The position numbers and the translations under genes are program-made. The notes beneath the pieces were generated by a model. That model did not search any database and had not been told where the DNA came from. It saw only the letters and a list, made by a program, of their open reading frames with translations. This document shows, piece by piece, positions 17,521-27,863 of a DNA stretch of 64,000 bases. The DNA lies in NCBI GenBank assembly GCA_963801105.1, contig CAWDDH010000003.1, positions 434,001-498,000 on the forward strand, written 5' to 3'. This stretch comes from JAENVU01 sp963801105 (GTDB lineage Bacteria > Actinomycetota > Acidimicrobiia > IMCC26256 > JAENVU01). The first letter of the stretch is position 1, and each line of letters starts with the position of its first letter.

Positions 17521-17548
17521 CCGACGGGGAGTCCTCCGCCCGCCGGGA

Positions 17549-17898
17549 TCAGGGCGCGCTGGGCAGCGTCGTCGACGTGGGAGGCGCCGGCACCACCGAG
17601 TACGCCTGCTCGCCGTGACGCACCATGCCGTACCGGGCCCGGGCGAGGCGTTCGATCTCCTGGGGGTCGGTGAGGCGCTTCGCCTCGTTCGCCAGCCGCG
17701 CCTGCTCGCGCTGGAGCACTTCGAGCTGGTGCCGGCTGCGGTCGAGCGAGGCCCGCTGGTCCATCCACGCCCGGACCGGGAACACGACGACGAACAACAG
17801 CCCGACGACGACGAACACCGCGACGCTCGCGCGCAGGGCGACGGTCCGGCGCCGCCGAACCTGGTCGGGGGTGTACCGCCGCGCCGGCGTCGTCACCG

Positions 17899-17902
<4 letters not shown>
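17549..17902 (-). CDS. FtsB/DivIC-type septum formation initiator
   Basis: A 117-residue bitopic membrane protein of the divisome. Basic cytoplasmic N-terminus, one membrane helix (VALRASVAVFVVVGLLFVVV, about residues 25-45), then a coiled coil (LDRSRHQLEVLQREQARLAN) and the FtsB-type ending LTDPQEIERLARARYGMVRH. In the family it bridges FtsL and FtsQ in septal wall synthesis. The GTG at 17902 overlaps the enolase stop (GTGA) and gives the usual length; an upstream ATG at 17920 would lie inside eno. Proline/threonine-rich extracytoplasmic tail. Confidence 0.88.
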
Positions 17903-19191
<1,289 letters not shown>

Positions 19192-19273
19192 GGTCCCCCT
19201 CTGGCGCGCGACTCAGCCGTGGTACGTGTGGACGGTGTGACGAGGGTAGTCCCATGCGGCGCGCGAATGGGAT

Positions 19274-19765
19274 CTATGGCGCTGGGGCACTCCACCGCAG
19301 GAGATCGCCGCGCCCTTCGAGGAGCATCGTGCCGGGGAAGACCCTCAGCCGGTACGGGTCGAGCCGCAACGCCGCGAATGCCGCACCCCGGGGCCCCTCC
19401 GCCCACGGCGGGATGATCGCGGGGTCGTAGCCGACGGGCGGCGGCAACGTGGCGAAGGTCTCCCAGACCCGCTCGCAGGTCTCGTCGTCGAGGTGCCAGC
19501 TCGCTGCGCACTCCGCAGTGCACGTGTCGTGGTTCGGGGACCAGTAGCTGACCGACACGTTGGGTGACCGCGCCAGGGCCTGCTGCTTGAGCGGGGTGGG
19601 GCTGGTCGCGATCCATCCCACGAACCGGTCGCCGTCCCACTCCCAGTACGGGTGGAGGATGCGTGACCGGGGCCGGCCGTCGGGATCCACGGTCGCGACC
19701 GTGCACCACACGATGCGGTGGGCCATGGTGCAGAACGCGTCGGCGGTCTCGGCGTACCCGCTCAT
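19274..19765 (-). CDS. Pyridoxamine-5'-phosphate-oxidase-fold protein
   Basis: A 163-residue split-barrel flavin/F420-binding-type protein. WCTVATVDPDGRPRSRILHP and FVGWIATSPTPLKQQALARS match the FMN/F420-binding strands of the PNPOx-like superfamily; the family includes F420-dependent reductases common in actinobacteria. Which cofactor and substrate apply cannot be told. It is inserted between mazG and eno, so it is not part of the usual conserved order. Length is normal for the family. Confidence 0.8.
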   Translation of the reverse strand: MSGYAETADAFCTMAHRIVWCTVATVDPDGRPRSRILHPYWEWDGDRFVGWIATSPTPLKQQALARSPNVSVSYWSPNHDTCTAECAASWHLDDETCERVWETFATLPPPVGYDPAIIPPWAEGPRGAAFAALRLDPYRLRVFPGTMLLEGRGDLLRWSAPAP

Positions 19766-19819
19766 CGTGCGACCCCGACCACCTCGGCCGCCAGGAAGGT
19801 CATCTGCACGTCACCGATG

Positions 19820-21292
19820 TCATTGCCCGACCTCCCCGGCCTCGTCCCACAGCGCGTGCGCCACCCCGGCGTCGGCGCGGTCGAGCGTACGGCCCTGGTC
19901 GGCCGCGAGCACCTCCATCTGCACGAACCGGTCCCGGAAGCGCGCCGACCACCCCCGGAGCGAGCTCTCGGCGTCGACCCCACGGTCACGGGCGACCACC
20001 ACCGCGCCCGCCAGCAGGTCCCCGAGCGCACGCTCCGCGTCGACCGGTCCGTCGCTCGCCCGGAGTCGGTCGAGGGCATCGCGCATCCGCGCGTCGCCGT
20101 CGATCACCGGATCCGGGTCCAGCCCGACGCTCGCCGCCTTCCGGTAGAGCTTGTGGGCGTAGAGCAGCGACGGGAGGCCGGGGCTGATGCCGTCGACCAA
20201 CGACGTGCTGGCGCGCTCGGCCTTCTTGATCTGCTCCCAGTTCGCGACCACGTCGGATGCAGTCTCGGCGTCGACGGTGCCGAACACGTGCGGATGGCGG
20301 CGGACGAGCTTCTCGTGGACCGCACGCGCCACGTCGCCGAGGTCGAACGCACCCGCCTCGGCCGCGAGGATCGAATGGAACACCACCTGGAAGAGGAGAT
20401 CGCCCAGCTCGTCCTCGACGCGTGCGTACGCGTCGAGGTCCACGTCGCCGCCGGGCGCGTCGCCGGGCAGCAGCTCGAGCACCTCGACGACCTCGTACGC
20501 CTCCTCCAGGAGATAGCGCGTGAGCGAGTGGTGGGTCTGCTCGGCGTCCCACGGGCAGCCGCCGGGGCCGCGGAGACGACGGGCGAGCCCGACCAGGGCG
20601 GCGACGTCGCCGGCCACCGACCGGTCACCGGTGTCGACGAAGACCGACGTCAGATGATCGGGCTCCACCGTCCGGTCGAGATCCTCGAGCGCGACCTCGG
20701 TGACGGCCTCGTCGGGGAGGCCCAGGCGGGCGAGCACCACGACCGGCGTGTCGGGCGGCAACGCATCGAGCAACGCGAGCTTCAGCTCGGACAGGATCAG
20801 GCGGCTCGTGGCGTGGCCGACGAGCATCGGGCCCGCGCGACCGGCGGCCGACGGCAGGAAGTCCTGGGCGTCGACGACGTGCACGCCCGCCATGGGATCG
20901 CGCCCGAGGCGTGCCCACGCCAGGTCCACGAACGACAGCCCCGGGTGCACGACCACGTCGACCGCGTCGCTCTCGCGCAGCAGCACCACGCTGCGCTCGG
21001 CGACCCCGGGGTTCCCGGGTACGGCGTAGACCACCTCACCGTGCTGTCGGGCCGCCTCGACCAGCTCGGCCACGATGCCCGGGTAGAGGGTCGCGAAGTC
21101 GGGGGCGCGGCGGTACGCCTCGTCGAACGACGTGCACGCCACACCGAGCGTGGCCAGCTCGTCGACCGCGGGGTGGCGGGCGGTGCGGACGTAGCGGTGG
21201 TGGATCCGCTCCATCTCGGCGCGCGCGATCGGGAGCATCAGGTCGAGACCGGCGGGCCCCAACCCGACCACGACGACGCGCGGCCGGTCCAC
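19820..21292 (-). CDS. mazG: MazG nucleotide pyrophosphohydrolase fused to a tetrapyrrole-methylase-like domain
   Basis: A 490-residue two-domain protein. Residues 1-235 have the Cobalamin/SAM methylase fold (VVVVGLGPAGLDLMLP, VYAVPGNPGVAERSV, MLVGHATSRLIL). Residues 240-490 are MazG, which hydrolyses NTPs to NMPs and PPi: GGCPWDAEQTHHSLTRYLLE, EEAYEVVEVLE, and EDELGDLLFQVVFHS carry the EExxE/ExxD metal sites, with KLVRRHPHVFG after them. The same fusion is known as YabN in Bacillus. It removes aberrant nucleotides and in mycobacteria protects from oxidised dNTPs. Seven bases separate it from the upstream lipoprotein gene. Confidence 0.93.
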   Translation of the reverse strand: MDRPRVVVVGLGPAGLDLMLPIARAEMERIHHRYVRTARHPAVDELATLGVACTSFDEAYRRAPDFATLYPGIVAELVEAARQHGEVVYAVPGNPGVAERSVVLLRESDAVDVVVHPGLSFVDLAWARLGRDPMAGVHVVDAQDFLPSAAGRAGPMLVGHATSRLILSELKLALLDALPPDTPVVVLARLGLPDEAVTEVALEDLDRTVEPDHLTSVFVDTGDRSVAGDVAALVGLARRLRGPGGCPWDAEQTHHSLTRYLLEEAYEVVEVLELLPGDAPGGDVDLDAYARVEDELGDLLFQVVFHSILAAEAGAFDLGDVARAVHEKLVRRHPHVFGTVDAETASDVVANWEQIKKAERASTSLVDGISPGLPSLLYAHKLYRKAASVGLDPDPVIDGDARMRDALDRLRASDGPVDAERALGDLLAGAVVVARDRGVDAESSLRGWSARFRDRFVQMEVLAADQGRTLDRADAGVAHALWDEAGEVGQ

Positions 21293-21299
21293 CGCGGGA

Positions 21300-22319
21300 C
21301 TACCCGCCGCTGCTGCTGGCGCCGCCCGGGGCCGGCGTCGGCGTGGCCCCGAGCGGGACGGTCGTCGTCGTGGTCGTCGCCGGGCGGCTCTTCACCTGCT
21401 TGGGCGTGGGCGGCACGATGTTGAACGACGTCGCCGAGCGCTGGAGCTTCCCGTAGCGGGGGTTCACGTAGATGGTCGCCCTGGCCAGGTACGGCCCGAG
21501 CACGCGCGCGAGCGGGTCCGGCGTCTGGACCGACGCGAGCATCGGCTGCGCGTTCGCCTCCGTGAGCGGCAGCACCTCGATGACGTGGTAGCCGAACTGG
21601 GTCTTGACCGGCGGGGAGATGCCACCCGTCGGGACCGCCTCCGCGCCGGCGCGGAAGTCGGCGTCGAGCTGGGTCCACTGCGAGGAGTTCTCGCACAGGA
21701 GCAGACCGCCCTGGGCCGCGGCCGTCGTGTCCTTCGAGACGTCCGAGGACACCGTGGCGAAGCTCTCACCGGCGTCGAGCCGATCGATCACCTGCTGGGC
21801 CTCGGCCTCGGAGGCGACCAGGATGTGGCCGACGAGGCGCTGGGTCGGACAGTCCGCCTGCAGCGCCGCGTAGGGCGACTGCGCCGGATACGAGGCGCGG
21901 AGGGCGGCGAGCAGGGCCCGCTGCTCGACGAGGCGGCGCTTCAGCGACGCAGGGATCTGACCGAACGCGGCGCCGTTGCTCTGCTCCAGCTGGGCGCTGG
22001 TCTGGGCCAGCTCCTGCGGCGTGGTCGTGACGTGACGCTTCTCGGCGATCTGGGCCACCGCCTCGTTCTGGATCATCGAGGCGAGCCACTGGCTGGCGAA
22101 GCTCATGGGGACGGCCTGACCCGGCTTCAGGATCACGTTCTGCTGCGCGAGCTGGTCGCGGAGGACCTTCGAGGCCGCCACCCCCTGGAGGTCCTGGTTC
22201 AGCGAGTCGGTGGAGATCTCGGCTCCGTTGATGCGCGCCGCGACGCCGGGGCCGTTGGAGCAGGCGGGGAGGATCGCCAGCACACCGGCGAGGAGCAGGA
22301 GGAAGAGGGTGCGTCTCAC
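21300..22319 (-). CDS. SurA/parvulin-type peptidyl-prolyl isomerase lipoprotein
   Basis: A 339-residue exported foldase. The lipoprotein signal peptide MRRTLFLLLLAGVLAILPAC has a clear lipobox (LPAC, Cys20). A SurA_N-like helical domain follows (ISTDSLNQDLQGVAASKVL, to about residue 160), then a parvulin domain (LVGHILVASEAEAQQVIDRL, GESFATVSSDVSKDT, FGYHVIEVLPL) and a Thr/Pro/Gly-rich tail. It probably helps exported proteins fold at the outer face of the membrane. GTG at 22319 lies 9 bases after a TAGGCT box. Position between mfd and mazG matches the place of lpqU in mycobacteria, but the protein differs. Confidence 0.88.
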   Translation of the reverse strand: MRRTLFLLLLAGVLAILPACSNGPGVAARINGAEISTDSLNQDLQGVAASKVLRDQLAQQNVILKPGQAVPMSFASQWLASMIQNEAVAQIAEKRHVTTTPQELAQTSAQLEQSNGAAFGQIPASLKRRLVEQRALLAALRASYPAQSPYAALQADCPTQRLVGHILVASEAEAQQVIDRLDAGESFATVSSDVSKDTTAAAQGGLLLCENSSQWTQLDADFRAGAEAVPTGGISPPVKTQFGYHVIEVLPLTEANAQPMLASVQTPDPLARVLGPYLARATIYVNPRYGKLQRSATSFNIVPPTPKQVKSRPATTTTTTVPLGATPTPAPGGASSSGG

Positions 22320-22328
22320 GAGGCGGGC

Positions 22329-22334
22329 AGCCTA
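22329..22334 (-). promoter_or_regulatory. TAnnnT -10 box of the SurA-like gene
   Basis: Minus strand TAGGCT ends 9 bases before the GTG at 22319, without a ribosome binding site in between. Confidence 0.45.
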
Positions 22335-22363
22335 TCGGCGACATCCCCGCCGTCCGGATCGGG

Positions 22364-25300
22364 TCAATCGAGCAGCCGGCGCAGCACGTCCACGAGCGCG
22401 TCGGCCACCTCGACGCCGCGGACATCCACCGGGATCGCGATCTCACCACCGTCCTTCACGACCGCCTTCGGCCAGAGCCGCCTGAGCCTGACCTTCCTGC
22501 TCTCGGGCAGCTCGAGGCCGTCGATGCGGGCGATGCCCTTCTGGACCGACACGCTCCTCGCCCGCACCCGCACGCACTCGGCGCGCAGCCGGGCCGCGCC
22601 GAGCAGCGCCGCGGCCGGCTCCGGGACCGGCCCGTACCGGTCCAGCCACTCGTTCCGGATGTCCTCGACGTCGGCCGGGTCCTCGACCGCGGCCAGGCGC
22701 CGGTAGGCCTCCATCCGCACGTCGTCCCGACTCACGTAGTCGCGCGGGAGGTGGGCGTCGACGGGAAGGTCGAGCACGACCTCGAACGGCTCCACCGGCT
22801 GCTCGCCCTTCAGCTCACCGACGGCCTCGGTCACGAGCTCGCAGTAGAGGTCGAACCCGACGGCGGCGATATGCCCGCTCTGCGCGCCGCCGAGCAGATG
22901 ACCCGCGCCCCGGATCTCGAGATCGCGCATCGCGAGCCTGAAGCCCGAGCCGAGGTCGGTGAACTCCCCGATCGCCTTCAGCCGCTCGTACGCCTCCTCG
23001 GTCAGGGCGCGGTCCCGAGGGTGCAGCAGGTAGGCGTACGCCCGCTGACCCCGGCGACCGACCCGACCGCGGAGCTGGTACAGCTGCGCGAGCCCGAGCA
23101 GGTCGGCACGGTCCACGACCATGGTGTTCACGGTCGGCATGTCGAGCCCGCTCTCGACGATCGTCGTGCACACCAGCACGTCGGAGGCCCGGTCCGCGAA
23201 GTCCAGCACCACCCGTTCGAGCTGCCCCTCGTCCATCTGCCCGTGCGCGATGGCGACGCGAGCCTCTGGAACGAGGTCACGGATGTGCTCCGCGACGTGC
23301 TCGATGTCCTGCACGCGGTTGTGCACGTAGAACACCTGCCCCTCGCGCAGCAGCTCCCGCCGGATCGCCTCCGACGCGGCGCGGTCGTCGTACTCGCCGA
23401 CGTAGGTGAGGATCGGTTGGCGCGCCTCGGGCGGCGTCTGGACGAGCGAGAGGTCCCGGATGCCGGTGAGGCTCAGCTCGAGCGTGCGCGGAATCGGGGT
23501 CGCGGTGAGCGTGAGCACGTCGACGTGCGCGCGCAGGTGCTTGATGCGCTCCTTGTGCTTGACGCCGAAGCGCTGCTCCTCGTCGATCACGAGCAACCCG
23601 AGGTTCTGGAACTCGACGTCCTCGGAGAGCAGCCGGTGCGTGCCGATGACCACGTCGACCTCGCCCGCCTTCACTGCGGCGACGGTGGCGGTCTGCTCAG
23701 CCGGCGTGAGGAACCGCGACAGCACCTCGACCCGGACCGGGTACGCGGCGAACCGCTCGCGGAAGGTCTGGCCGTGCTGGTTGGCGAGCAGCGTGGTCGG
23801 CGCCAGGATCGCGACCTGCTTGCCGTCCTGCACCGCCTTGAACGCGGCGCGCAGCGCCACCTCCGTCTTGCCGAAGCCGACGTCGCCGCAGATCAGCCGG
23901 TCCATCGGCACCGAGGACTCCATGTCCTGCTTGACCTCCTCGATGGCGCGCAGCTGATCCGGCGTCTCCTCGTACGGGAACGAGTCCTCGAGCTCGCGCT
24001 GCCACGGCGTGTCCGGCGCGAACGCATGGCCCGGGGTCGCGAGGCGCTTGCGGTAGAGGATCACGAGTTCGGCGGCGATCTCCTGGACGGCCACCCGGAC
24101 CTTCGCGCGGGCCTTCTGCCAGTCGGCGCCGCCCATGCGCGACAACGACGGTGAGTCCCCGCCGGTGTAGCGCCGGATCGTGCCGACCTGGTCGGTCGGC
24201 ACGTAGAGCTTGTCGCCGCCGCGGTACGCGACGAGGAGGTAGTCACGCTCCACTCCGCCGATGGCGCGAGCGACCATCCCCTCGTAGCGACCGACTCCGT
24301 GCACCTGGTGCACGACGAAGTCTCCTGCCTTGAGGTCGTCGTAGTAGTCGACTTGCTGGCGCGTGCTGCGCGCGGCGCGGTGCACCCGGCGGCGGCCGGT
24401 CAGGTCGGCCTCGGCGACGAGCGCGAGCTGCGCACCGGGCACGACCACGCCGCGCTCCATCGGCGCGATCACGACCGTCACCGCGCCCGGGGTGGCCGGC
24501 GCCCCGACCAGCGCGTCGATCCCCTCCCCTGCGAGCACATCGACGAGCCGGCGCGCCGATCCGGCGCCCTCGGCCGCGAGCACCACGCGGTCGTTCCGGC
24601 GGGTCAGGGCCCGGATGCGCTCGGCGAGCGCCTCGACGTCGCCGACGACCGGGTCGAACGCCGTGGCGACGAGCTGGGGGGTGTCGGGCGAATCCGGTGC
24701 CGCGAGCACCGCGGTGGTCGCGGTCCGGGTGCGGGTCAGCAGCCGGTCGAACGGCAGCGACAGGGGCGGGAACGCCTCGTTCTCGGCGCCCCAGGTCCCG
24801 GCGAGGGTCTCGGCGAGCGCAGCCTCCTCGTCCAGGAGGTCCTGGGCCCGGTCCCGCATCCGGCGCGGCTCGACGAGAAGCACCCGCGCGCCGTCGGGCA
24901 GCAGGTCGGGCAGGAGGTGCTCCTCGGCGGTCAGCCACGGAAGCCAGGACTCCATGCCGTCGAAGGTCTGCCCCTCGGCGAGGCGCTCCCACTGCTCACG
25001 ACCCCAGGGCGCGTCGGCGACGAGCGCGCGGGCCCGGTCCCGCACCTCGAGGGTCGGGAGCAGCTCCCGGCACGGGAAGACCGAAACGCTGTCGATCAGG
25101 TGCGTGCTGCGCTGGTCGGTCACCGCGAACTCCGAGACCCGCTCGACCTCGTCGCCCCACTGGTCGATCCGCACCGGGTGCTCGGCCGTCGCGGGGAAGA
25201 CGTCGACGATCGATCCCCGGACCGCGACCTCGCCGCGCCCTTCGACCTGGTACTCGCGCCGGTAGCCCATCGTGACGAGCTGCTCGACGAGGGCGTCGCG

Positions 25301-25753
25301 GTCGATCACGTCTCCCACGCGCAGCCGGATCGGCTCGACCTCCTCCACGTGCGGCCCCAGGCGTTGCACGACGGCCCGGACCGGCGCCACCACCACGGCG
25401 GGGACGTCGTCGTCGCCGGCGCGCAGGCGCCACATCACGCGCAACCGGCGGCCCATCGTCTCCAGCGCCGGCGACACGCGCTCGAACGGGAGCGTCTCCC
25501 AGGCGGGGAACAACTCGACCGCGTCGGCCCCGAGCATCGGGACGAGATCGCCGGCGAGGCGCTCGGCCTCCGCGACCGTGGGCACGACCACGAGCACCGG
25601 ACGCAACCCCGCGACCCGCTGCACTGCGGCGGCGAAGAGCGGCCGCGCCGCATCCGGCACCGCGACCACGTCGGCCCGACCGCTCGCGACCGCGACGACG
25701 GCGTCGTCCGACGCGAGCAGTCGCGGCAGGTCGGCGAGCGCGGGATCGGCCAT
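22364..25753 (-). CDS. mfd: Transcription-repair coupling factor
   Basis: An 1129-residue ATP-dependent translocase that removes RNA polymerase stalled at DNA damage and recruits UvrA. In order: the UvrB-homology region (LFPAWETLPFERVSPALETM), the RNA-polymerase-interaction domain (DYYDDLKAGDFVVHQVHGVG, DKLYVPTDQVGTIRRYTGG), the helicase motor with Walker A GDVGFGKTEVALRAA and DEEQ box VIDEEQRFGVKHKE, TATPIPRTL, RGRVGRRGQRAYAYLL and the TRG region, and the C-terminal TRCF domain. ATG 25753 is used; a GTG one codon upstream is equally possible. Full family length, no interruption. Confidence 0.97.
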   Translation of the reverse strand: MADPALADLPRLLASDDAVVAVASGRADVVAVPDAARPLFAAAVQRVAGLRPVLVVVPTVAEAERLAGDLVPMLGADAVELFPAWETLPFERVSPALETMGRRLRVMWRLRAGDDDVPAVVVAPVRAVVQRLGPHVEEVEPIRLRVGDVIDRDALVEQLVTMGYRREYQVEGRGEVAVRGSIVDVFPATAEHPVRIDQWGDEVERVSEFAVTDQRSTHLIDSVSVFPCRELLPTLEVRDRARALVADAPWGREQWERLAEGQTFDGMESWLPWLTAEEHLLPDLLPDGARVLLVEPRRMRDRAQDLLDEEAALAETLAGTWGAENEAFPPLSLPFDRLLTRTRTATTAVLAAPDSPDTPQLVATAFDPVVGDVEALAERIRALTRRNDRVVLAAEGAGSARRLVDVLAGEGIDALVGAPATPGAVTVVIAPMERGVVVPGAQLALVAEADLTGRRRVHRAARSTRQQVDYYDDLKAGDFVVHQVHGVGRYEGMVARAIGGVERDYLLVAYRGGDKLYVPTDQVGTIRRYTGGDSPSLSRMGGADWQKARAKVRVAVQEIAAELVILYRKRLATPGHAFAPDTPWQRELEDSFPYEETPDQLRAIEEVKQDMESSVPMDRLICGDVGFGKTEVALRAAFKAVQDGKQVAILAPTTLLANQHGQTFRERFAAYPVRVEVLSRFLTPAEQTATVAAVKAGEVDVVIGTHRLLSEDVEFQNLGLLVIDEEQRFGVKHKERIKHLRAHVDVLTLTATPIPRTLELSLTGIRDLSLVQTPPEARQPILTYVGEYDDRAASEAIRRELLREGQVFYVHNRVQDIEHVAEHIRDLVPEARVAIAHGQMDEGQLERVVLDFADRASDVLVCTTIVESGLDMPTVNTMVVDRADLLGLAQLYQLRGRVGRRGQRAYAYLLHPRDRALTEEAYERLKAIGEFTDLGSGFRLAMRDLEIRGAGHLLGGAQSGHIAAVGFDLYCELVTEAVGELKGEQPVEPFEVVLDLPVDAHLPRDYVSRDDVRMEAYRRLAAVEDPADVEDIRNEWLDRYGPVPEPAAALLGAARLRAECVRVRARSVSVQKGIARIDGLELPESRKVRLRRLWPKAVVKDGGEIAIPVDVRGVEVADALVDVLRRLLD

Positions 25754-25808
25754 CACGACACTCTGACCTACCCGGACCGGTGCAGACGAACGATCCCGCA
25801 GTCGGCGG

Positions 25809-27293
25809 TCAGCCGGGATCGGCGGCGAGCCGGTCGAGCATCGCCGTGGTGCTGTGCCCGTCCGTCAACGGCGCCCGCAGCACCCGACCGCCCCAGGAGC
25901 GGACCTCCTCGGCCCCGACGATGTCGGATTCGACGTAGTCCTCGCCCTTGATGAGCACGTCGGGGCGCAGCGCCTCGATGACCGCGAGCGGCGTGGGCTC
26001 GGCGAAGAGCACGATGCCGTCCACCGAGCTCAACCCGGCCAGCACGCGGGCTCGGGCGTCCTCGGCGTTCACCGGCCGGTCGTCGCCCTTCAGGGCGCGC
26101 ACCGACTCGTCGGTGTTGAGCCCGACGACCAACCGGTCGCAGTTCCGGCGGGCCCAGTCGAGGTAGGTGACGTGTCCGGCGTGCACGAGATCGAAGCACC
26201 CGTTGGTGAAGCCGATCTCCTGGCCCTCCGAGCGCCACCGGCCGACGAGGCGCACCGCGGTCTCGAGCGAGACCGTCTTCTCGTCGAGTGGCTGGGGCGC
26301 GCTCGTCGCCGGCCCGAGCGTGGCGAGTAGCTCCTCCTGGCGGATCGGGACGGTGCCGGTCTTGCCGACGATGATGCCGGCGGCGAGGTTGGCGAGGACC
26401 GCGGCGTCGTGCGGGTCGAGCCCGGCGGCGATCCCGGCCGCGAGCGTGGCGATCGCGGTGTCTCCGGCACCGGAGACGTCGAACACCTCGCGGGCCCGCG
26501 CCGGCACGTGCCGGGTGCCTCCCGGTTGGACCAGCGAGATGCCCGCCTCCCCCCGGGTGAGGGTGACGAACTCGAGATCGAGCAGCTGGCGGAGCCGGAT
26601 CGCCGAGTCGAGGAGCTCGGTCGGGTCCAACGCCGAGACCTGGGTGGTGGCTGCGAGCTCGGTCTCGTTCGGCGTCACCGTGGTGGCGCCGCGGTACTTC
26701 CCGTAGTCGAGGCCCTTCGGGTCCACCAGCACGGGGATCCCCCGCTCACGGGCCCGCTTGATCATCCGCCGGCACAGGTCGTCGGCCAGGACACCCTTCG
26801 CGTAGTCCGAGATCACGAGTGCGTCGTAGCCGTCGTCGAGCAGCGCCACGATCCGGTCGTCCCAGGCCCGCCGGTCGATGCTCGGGCGCGGCTCGACCTC
26901 CTCGTCGTCGATCCGCACGAGCTGCTGCTGGCCCGACAGCACCCGGGTCTTGGTCGTGGTCGGACGGCCCCGGACGAGCTCGACGCCCTGGACCCGCACG
27001 CCGGCGAGCCCGAGGAGCTCGCGCAGCCGGGCTCCGGCCTCGTCGTCACCGGTCCAGCCGGCGACGTCCGCGTGGACACCGAGGCCGACCAGGTTGAGCG
27101 CCACGTTCCCCGCGCCACCGACGCTCACCGTCTCGCGGCTGAGCCGCACGACGGGCACCGGGGCCTCGGGCGAGATGCGGGCGACGTCGCCGATCAGGTA
27201 GCGGTCCAGCATCAGGTCGCCGACCACGAGCATGCGACATCCGACGAAGCCGCCGCGGACCGCGGCGTCGACCAGGTCAGGCCGGTCGAACAT
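25809..27293 (-). CDS. hldE: Bifunctional heptose 7-phosphate kinase / heptose 1-phosphate adenylyltransferase
   Basis: A 494-residue two-domain enzyme for NDP-heptose synthesis. The N-terminal PfkB-type kinase (1 to about 320) shows VVGDLMLDRYLIGDVARISP, GGAGNVALNLVGLG and the catalytic FDVSGAGDTAIATLAAG. The C-terminal cytidylyltransferase-like domain (about 345-494) shows FTNGCFDLVHAGHVTYLDWA with the H-x-G-H site and VLIKGEDYVESDIVGAEEV. The upstream gmhA gene overlaps it by 17 bases, so they are co-translated. The epimerase hldD is not in the window, so the product is ADP-D-glycero-beta-D-manno-heptose or is finished elsewhere. Use in a monoderm is unclear. Confidence 0.93.
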   Translation of the reverse strand: MFDRPDLVDAAVRGGFVGCRMLVVGDLMLDRYLIGDVARISPEAPVPVVRLSRETVSVGGAGNVALNLVGLGVHADVAGWTGDDEAGARLRELLGLAGVRVQGVELVRGRPTTTKTRVLSGQQQLVRIDDEEVEPRPSIDRRAWDDRIVALLDDGYDALVISDYAKGVLADDLCRRMIKRARERGIPVLVDPKGLDYGKYRGATTVTPNETELAATTQVSALDPTELLDSAIRLRQLLDLEFVTLTRGEAGISLVQPGGTRHVPARAREVFDVSGAGDTAIATLAAGIAAGLDPHDAAVLANLAAGIIVGKTGTVPIRQEELLATLGPATSAPQPLDEKTVSLETAVRLVGRWRSEGQEIGFTNGCFDLVHAGHVTYLDWARRNCDRLVVGLNTDESVRALKGDDRPVNAEDARARVLAGLSSVDGIVLFAEPTPLAVIEALRPDVLIKGEDYVESDIVGAEEVRSWGGRVLRAPLTDGHSTTAMLDRLAADPG

Positions 27294-27861
27294 CGTCGCT
27301 CCCCTCGGAGACGGCTTCCTCGATGAGCTCGCAGAGGGCGTGTCCGAGGAACAGGTGCGCCTCCTGGATCCGGCACGTGCGGTCGCTGTCGACGACGATC
27401 GGGATGTCCACGCTCCACGCGAGCTTGCCGCCGTCGGCTCCGGTGAAGCCCACGGTGAGCGCGCCGATCGAAGCGGCGGCGTCGATGCCCTGGAGCACGT
27501 TCGCACTGTTCCCCGAGGTCGAGAGCCCCACCGCGACGTCACCGGGACGGCAGAGCGCCTCGATCTGGCGAGCGAAGATCACGTCGAACGAATAGTCGTT
27601 GGCGACAGCCGTGATGAGCGACGTGTCCGCAACGAGCGCGTAGGCACCGATGCCCCGTCGCTCCCGCTCGAACCGGCCGACCATCTCCGTGGCGAAATGC
27701 AGGGCCTGGGTCGCGCTGCCGCCGTTGCCGAACCAGTACACGTTGCCACCCAGCGCGACCCGATCGACGATCTCGTCGGCGGCGCGCTTCAACGACGGCC
27801 ACGCTGCGTGGAGGCCTCCCATCATCGACTGGTGCTCGCGAATAGATTCTTCGAAGTCCAC
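27277..27861 (-). CDS. gmhA: Sedoheptulose-7-phosphate isomerase (phosphoheptose isomerase)
   Basis: A 194-residue SIS-domain enzyme, first step of heptose nucleotide synthesis: sedoheptulose 7-phosphate to D-glycero-D-manno-heptose 7-phosphate. FGNGGSATQALHFATEMVGR carries the phosphate loop and zinc-ligand region, GLSTSGNSANVLQGIDAA is the second sugar-phosphate loop, and RIQEAHLFLGHALCELIEE the C-terminal metal/catalytic helix. The start is GTG 27861, only 2 bases from the divergent gmhB start, so the two divergent promoters must overlap each other's coding starts. Confidence 0.93.
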   Translation of the reverse strand: MDFEESIREHQSMMGGLHAAWPSLKRAADEIVDRVALGGNVYWFGNGGSATQALHFATEMVGRFERERRGIGAYALVADTSLITAVANDYSFDVIFARQIEALCRPGDVAVGLSTSGNSANVLQGIDAAASIGALTVGFTGADGGKLAWSVDIPIVVDSDRTCRIQEAHLFLGHALCELIEEAVSEGSDDVRPA

Positions 27862-27863
27862 GC